This document shows, piece after piece, positions 58,501 through 64,000 of a stretch of DNA of 64,000 nucleotides. The translations under genes were made by a program, and so were the position numbers. The notes under the pieces are model-generated. The model ran no database searches. It was not told the DNA's origin and saw only the letters and a list, made by a program, of their open reading frames with translations. Each line of letters starts with the position of its first letter. The first letter of the stretch is position 1. Source of the DNA: Lantana camara (lineage: Eukaryota; Streptophyta; Magnoliopsida; Lamiales; Verbenaceae); NCBI GenBank assembly GCA_037501455.1, contig CM074863.1, positions 63,345,501 to 63,409,500 on the forward strand. Reading direction: 5' to 3'.

Positions 58501-59962
58501 ACCACTAAAGGAAAAGCTAAAAGAAGCTCAGGCTCAGGATGAGTGGATTCAGAAATGTGTCAAATCCAAAGAAAAGGATCTTGAGGAAAAATTCAAAACC
58601 GATGATCAAGGGATTTGGAGATACAAGAGTCGGGTCTGCGTGCCTAGTATCGTTCGAAAGGAAATATTGGATGAGGCACACAAAACTCGTTACTCGATAC
58701 ATCCTGGAGGAACTAAGATGTATCAAGATCTCCAAAAGCATTTCTGGTGGAACGGTATGAAAAGAGACATAGCCAATTACATCAAGAAATGTCTGACTTG
58801 TCAACAAGTTAAAGCAGAACATCAAAGACCTGGAGGATTGTTGCAACCATTATCTATCCCTACTTGGAAATGGGATCAGGTAACCATGGATTTTGTTTAC
58901 GGATTACCCAAAGTAAAAGGAGGATTTGATGGTATTTGGGTTATCATCGATAGATTAACAAAATCCGCACATTTCTTACCTGTCAAAGCAACCGATAATG
59001 TTAACTCGTTAGCCAAGCTTTATCAAAAAGAAATTATTCAGTTGCATGGAGTACCTCTTGGAATAGTTTCAGACAGGGACCCAAAGTTCACCTCACAACT
59101 TTGGCAGAATATTCAAGAAATGATGGGTACCAAGTTAAACTTCAGCACAGCAGCACATCCTCAAACTGATGGGCAGTCTGAAAGAACCATCAGATACCTA
59201 GAAGATATGCTAAGGGCTTGCGCCTTAGATTTCCAAGATAATTGGAAGGATTGCCTACCCCTTGTGGAGTTTGCATACAATAACAGTTATCAAGCCTCAA
59301 TCCAAGCTGAACCTTATGAGGCCCTATATGGAAGAAAATGCAGATCCCCATTATACTGGGATATGGATGAAACCAAGGAAATTAAAAGGAAATCCCAAGG
59401 GAATATTGCTAAGAGTTGGGTAGAAGAAGCAACAGAGAAAGTTGAAATCATCAAGCAAAGAATGAAAGCTGCCCAAGATCGGCAGAAAAGTTATGCTGAT
59501 AATCGAAGAAGGGACATAGAATTTGCAATAGGTGAAAAGGTATTCTTGAAAGCATCTCCAAGAAAAGGGTTTATACGAATTGGGAAAGGAGGAAAGCTAA
59601 ACCCTCGATACATTGGACCTTTTGAAATACTGGAACGTATCGGTCCAACAGCCTATCGCCTAGACCTACCAGCAAGTCTTACTGGAATACATAACGTATT
59701 CCATGTGTCCCAACTCCGCAAGTACTTTGCTGATGATTCACATATCCTACCTGTTGAAGAAGTACCACTGGAACCCGACCTTACTTATGAAGTAAAGCCA
59801 GTCAGAATCTTGGATAGGAAATTCCAAGAGTTGAGAAACCGAAGAATTCCCCTCGTTAGAATCTTGTGGAAAAGAAATGGTACAGAAGAACAGACTTGGG
59901 AGATAGAGGAAAAGATGTTGAAACATTACCCAGGACTGTTCAAGGACAGTAATAGAATCTGA
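55553..59962 (+). pseudogene. Gag-pol polyprotein of chromovirus B1, single in-frame stop
   Basis: One frame of 1,470 codons. I chose the ATG at 55553 (MPLRRTPRNN) because it follows the acceptor-like TTTCAG site (55540-55544); an in-frame ATG at 55511 lies upstream. The TGA at codon 182 (56096-56098) interrupts the Gag core; the related B2 reads through as Arg. The rest is open: two CCHC knuckles (273-286 and about 294-307), protease DPGATHSF (D362), RT with [13 protein letters not shown] and FIDD (D693, D694), RNase H YTDAS, integrase zinc region, integrase core D1113, D1174, E1210 with 35 residues between the last two, chromodomain from about 1416 to the end. It acts in cytoplasmic capsids and then in nuclear integration; the chromodomain is thought to guide insertion to heterochromatin. 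All catalytic residues are present, so apart from the stop it looks intact. Confidence 0.94.
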
Positions 59963-59989
59963 GGACAGATTCTTTTAAAGGGGGGAAGA
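59955..59989 (+). other. Hairpin and polypurine tract of B1
   Basis: Hairpin GAATCTG-AGGA-CAGATTC (59955-59972) contains the gag-pol stop codon (59960-59962). The PPT AAAGGGGGGAAGA (59977-59989) abuts the LTR at 59991. Confidence 0.92.
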
Positions 59990-59990
59990 T

Positions 59991-62900
59991 TGTAACAGCC
60001 CTACTCAGGGCCAAGTTGAGAAAGGTAAGTAAAGGGCAACTCAGGAAGCGTTTATAACCTCGATCCCTATTAATTCACTTCATGCATTGCATTTTATGTG
60101 ACTTATGTGCTTTTATGTGTTACATTTTTACTAAATGTTCATAGATTTAATTCTTTTCTCTATTTAACTCATACCTCGAAACTCTTTTCATAAAATCCTA
60201 GAATTCTAGTAATCATTCCTTTCTAGCACCTAAAAACCCCTCATATGCTTCAAAACCCATTCCTACAGTCTTAGGTTGGAAATTACGAAAATACCCCTAC
60301 AGCCCAAAAATATTCCTACATCTCCCGAAACACTTTCACTACCCAATATTTTAACCAAAATAATCCTCACATTATTTCGAGGATCGTGATACTCTCCTTA
60401 CACCATAATTCCCATCCTAACTCCCGTAGTATCAAAAACCGGCAAAAACCCTAGCTTATGATTCGATCATCAATAAAACCTTATTCATCTACCTTTTGAC
60501 ATTCAAAATTATAACCAAAACGATCCTCAAATTATTTCATGAATTTTCATGCATTTACCAAAAACTCGATTTCACCTATAGCATATTTATAAATATTTTC
60601 CTATCTAAAAATCATCATTTTATTTTCAAATAATTAGCTTTTATTCAATAGTCGAAATTATACTTAAAACGATCCTTGAATTTTTCTTTACAATATAGGG
60701 ATTTTTCCAAACTTTAAACTTTATCATGGCTTCGTTTATATAATTTTTCCTATGATTTTCATCATCTTTAATGTTCATAATTTATAAACAAGAACTCCAA
60801 ATATTTCATGTTTATAACTAAAACGAAGCTCATTTTTCACTCATTCTTCCATTAATTCACTACATCAAAATTTTACCTCTCGACTCTTGAATAAATTTTA
60901 TATTATTTTTACATTTATTTTTATTCCAAATGACATCATCCATGACCTCATGCTCTTCTAGAAGAATTGAACAAATGAGCATAATTTCTCCACATTTCTT
61001 AGTTAATAACCTAGCATTTGTTCATCATGAAATTTAAACCACATCTCCAATTTAATTACCAAGCATTTGTTGAAACCTTAGGCAACCACATCTCCCATAA
61101 ACTCTCATTTATTGCTTAGAAACCCCTCATGACTACCTATAAATACCCCCTTAAGCCTCATTTATACCTCACATTCAACACACAAAAATCACTCTCTCCC
61201 TCTCCCCATTCTCACGCCACTTTCCCTCTTCTCTCTCTAAGGTATGTTTTCTTCTATTATCTCATGTTTTATATAATGTTCTTAGTATAGAAATAATAGT
61301 AGCATGCCTAGGATTATTTAAATTATGCTTTAGGAATTTATTTTATGAAATATGTGCATAGTTGATAGTTTAAATATAATGTGAGCACATTATGGAATTT
61401 TATTTAATTATATGCATGAATTATGATATGATATAATGTGATTATGTATTTAAATGTTTATGATCTTGTTCATGCCAAGAATAATTTATTTAGAATTATT
61501 TTTCATTGAAAGTTCATATATTTTGCTATATTATGCTTTAATCTTATGTTATGAATATGAATGTGATAGAACATGTTACACACCCTCTTTGAATATTCAA
61601 ATAAGCTCAAGAACATGTTCATGATGTTCTTGAATATGTGTGTGTGCATGTGTGTGCCGTGATCAATGTGTGTGTGTGTGTGAATTTGATTTTGTGTTAT
61701 AAAGTGTTTAATTCACATGAAATTGAATAGTAAATGTTTTAATAGTAATTTTGACTTTTTGGTCAACCAAAATCTAATTAATTTCGAAATTATTACAAAA
61801 ATAATCATAAAATAAGTTTTGGAATTTTTAAAGAAATATTTTTCCTAATATTTTCCAAAAATCAATAAACTATGTAATATTTTTCAAAAGATAACCTACA
61901 TTGTCAAATTAAACCTTGAATTTCATTTCAAATCTTATAATTAGAATTATAGTATGGTTGATAAATATTTGATTAGTTAAAGATCCCATAAACCCTAATT
62001 TGTTAATCAAATTCCCTTAAACGGGTAAATTTAGGGTTTACCGGGAAATCTTTAACGCATTACACAACGTGTATCTTCTGTAATTATTTCATTGTAGTAT
62101 TGAGTGTAATTAGTTAGTTAGGAACTAAGAACCTAGTTCTAAGCCAGTAGTAGTTATTACTTTCAGGCGAACCTAGGATCGAAGAGTGGAATCCTCACAG
62201 TTCCACTTAAATCTCGGTACCGGTGAGGGTTTAAATCTTTTCAACTGAAATCATGATAAACTACTTTACTTTATTTTCTTGAATCTCCTCTTAAGTTATT
62301 CTTCCCTTTATGGGAAAATAATTCTTGTTAATTATCGAAAACATACATTTACCCGAAAAGTACTTAGTACTTTCTTACGGGTAAATATTCTCGTCTTGCA
62401 AGCAAAGTTATTGTTTTTTTCCTATGGGCCCGGTGGTCTTGGTAGAAGTAGTAGTCCGGGAGGCACGGGCCGAGGTTTACTATTATACCAGCCGCCAACT
62501 AGATCTTGGTGATGGTTTAACTGGAGGTTAGTTATTCCACACCAAGTGACGGGAAAAGGTACGTCCCTCCCAAATTCATGTATATCGTCACTAGGGGTAG
62601 CTCCCTGAGGTGACACCGGAGGAAGAAGGATGGTATTGTATTGTTGTATTTCTTTTTACTGAGTAACGACATCTTGATCAATGTCGTTACGAATATTCTT
62701 GGTTTTTAAGGAGTTAAGGTTGGAGACGCCTAGCTTGCGGGCATAAAATCATTTTCAAAACGATTCATAGATTTTCTAAAGTATAGCCTATATTCCCCCT
62801 ACTCCTATTGTTTCAAAACAATATGAACTGGATATTATTGTCATATATTTATTTGTTACTATATAGTATCTACATTTCAAACCAAGACTTTCTTGGTCAA

Positions 62901-63267
62901 AACATTTCAAAAATCTTACTTATAATCCTAAATCCCAAACCCCCCGTCACGCCTTAGAGGTATCTTGAAGCTTTAAGGTGTCAAATTCCAGTCAATTAGA
63001 GTAATCACGAGTGCATGTACATCTTACAATAAGCACTCTACTCTAAAGTCAGAACTTTTGTTGTAAACACTTATCCAACTTAATAATATGTGCTTTGTTA
63101 TGTATTGTCCCCTTTTATTTGCTCAAGTTTATTTTTCGTTGCCTTTAAATTTCATACTCTGGTATTGCATAGTCTTGTCCGTTCGCCGGAGTATTTCTCG
63201 AGTGCTAGGTCTCACATCCACTCGGGAAGTACTACGGTGCGGGGTTGTAGTGTTAAGGGGCGCTACA
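59991..63267 (+). repeat. 3' LTR of B1 (3,277 bp)
   Basis: Same as the 5' LTR except about 16 substitutions, one added T near 61034 and loss of the 63 bp corresponding to 54866-54928. The lost piece carries the AGTC hairpin and the acceptor-like site. TATA box at 61138-61145. Confidence 0.94.
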
Positions 63268-64000
63268 CCGAGGGTAGTGACTCGAGCCAACCGGGAAAGC
63301 ACGGGCTGACGGGTAACTCGAGAGCTATCCTCACCAAACTGGGATGAACCCTGAACCCTCTAGGAGATTAGGGGAGGAAGGAGTTCCGGGCTTAGGGATT
63401 CATGTACCCTCTGCCCAGATTGATTGGATGGTGGGGCCTTGCAATCCCACCATCACCCGGAGGAAGAAGGCGTTATTGAAACTGCTAATTGTGCACATTA
63501 ATGAATTGCTTGATCACCTAATCATCTAATAATTGATTGATTGATTGTACACAGTCGGTGTAAGGTTGGAGAATTGCCCCACTCGCCGGGCCACAAATTG
63601 ATTGTATTGAATTGATTGAATTAAAATTGGAATAGTTGTAATCTCGGGCGATAGTATCTCTTTTAACCTATTAGATTGTTTTGCTTTTCCAAAATTATTA
63701 CCCGAGGTTATAACTTGCATGTCTGTGCGCTTATACTTATGTATACCCCTCGCTCAGTCTGTGTTGGACTGACACCTCAACTTTTCAGTGTTTTGCAGGG
63801 CGTGCTAGGCGGGAATTTAGAGTCTAGTGGTCTTTAAATTTGGGTCTAGCACACTTCATTCCCACATTTTGTTATGTATAGTTATTTGGGGTTATTTTGT
63901 ATATCGCCTTGTTATCTATATTGTTGGGAGATGATAATGTATTGATAGTGTGAATGTTGGTACCTATAAGTAAATAAATAAATATGGTACCTATACATAT

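Larger units (their letters stand above)
51907..63267 (+). mobile_element. Ty3/gypsy chromovirus B1, complete and young
   Basis: 5' LTR 51907-55245, PBS 55253-55264, gag-pol 55553-59962 with one stop, PPT 59977-59989, 3' LTR 59991-63267, CCGAG on both sides. The LTRs differ by about 16 substitutions counted by eye, a one-base indel and one 63-bp deletion, so insertion is recent. It is the innermost element on the right side of the window. Related to B2 in both protein and LTR. Confidence 0.95.
42839..64000 (+). mobile_element. Ty3/gypsy chromovirus A2, 3' LTR split by B1 and cut by window end
   Basis: 5' LTR 42839-45410, PBS 45419-45430, gag-pol 45658-50229, PPT 50251-50262, 3' LTR 50264-51906 resuming at 63273 after B1 and running off the window. 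Inserted in the 3' LTR of D. Very similar to A1 throughout, so both copies come from a recently active family. Confidence 0.93.
50264..64000 (+). repeat. 3' LTR of A2, two pieces (50264-51906 and 63273-64000)
   Basis: Matches the A2 5' LTR from its start to the GGGCCCGAG block, is interrupted by B1, and continues with GGTAGTGACTCGAG at 63273 up to TACCTATACATAT at the window end. About 200 bp of U5 should lie beyond 64000. Confidence 0.93.

Noticed and set aside
55553..59962. Endogenous pararetrovirus (Caulimoviridae) instead of Ty3/gypsy
   Set aside because: There is an integrase with DDE core, a chromodomain, LTRs, a PPT and 5-bp target duplications, and no movement protein.

Overview
This window is plant heterochromatin made of nested LTR retrotransposons. 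I found no host gene, rRNA, tRNA or CRISPR. The evidence for a plant is the long (2.6-3.3 kb), AT-rich LTRs, primer-binding sites matching initiator-tRNA-Met (TGGTATCAGAGC), and Ty3/gypsy polyproteins with protease, RT, RNase H, integrase and a C-terminal chromodomain (chromovirus, Tekay/Del type). I would guess a eudicot, possibly an asterid, but no gene fixes the species.

Layout (my labels). 1-4602: four truncated LTRs (Z, Y, X on minus; W on plus). 4603-6730: a Ty1/copia LTR on minus plus a scrap of its interior. 6731-26496: gypsy element B2 on minus, gag-pol decayed. Its 3' LTR is split by solo LTR E (7497-20081, duplication CTATC), which is split by non-autonomous element C (9307-18828, duplication CTTTC). 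26497-27190: unidentified fragment with a decayed acidic ORF. 27191-34668: gypsy element A1 on plus, gag-pol with two stops and a 3' LTR cut after about 50 bp. 34669-36172: LTR fragment V. 36173-42838: non-autonomous element D, whose 3' LTR is split by element A2 (42839 to the window end, same family as A1, three stops). The 3' LTR of A2 is split by B1 (51907-63267, duplication CCGAG), the youngest and best preserved element, with one stop in gag-pol.

A1, A2, B1 and B2 carry the domains expected of autonomous elements. C and D have similar LTRs, PBS and PPT but noncoding interiors, and would need proteins in trans; the leader of C resembles that of family A.

The most interesting signals are cis-acting structures shared by otherwise diverged families, several with compensatory base changes: (i) a hairpin just 5' of the polypurine tract in all six internal regions; (ii) a 10-base inverted pair, GCTAGGCGGG/CCCGCCTAGC, 265-300 bp apart near the LTR 3' end, which covaries to GGC/GCC in another family; (iii) an AGTC/GACT hairpin before a pyrimidine tract and CAG|G acceptor-like site inside the LTR, with a donor-like AG|GTAAG/GTATGT site upstream; (iv) in B1 and B2, a 13-nt LTR hairpin loop perfectly complementary to the leader beyond the PBS; (v) a GCAA-tetraloop hairpin abutting the PBS; (vi) clusters of GC-rich palindromes about 1 kb into three LTR families, with different sequences at a similar place. 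Together they suggest a conserved, structured LTR/leader RNA that may be spliced. All of this was read by eye; folding, alignment and RNA-seq are the tests.
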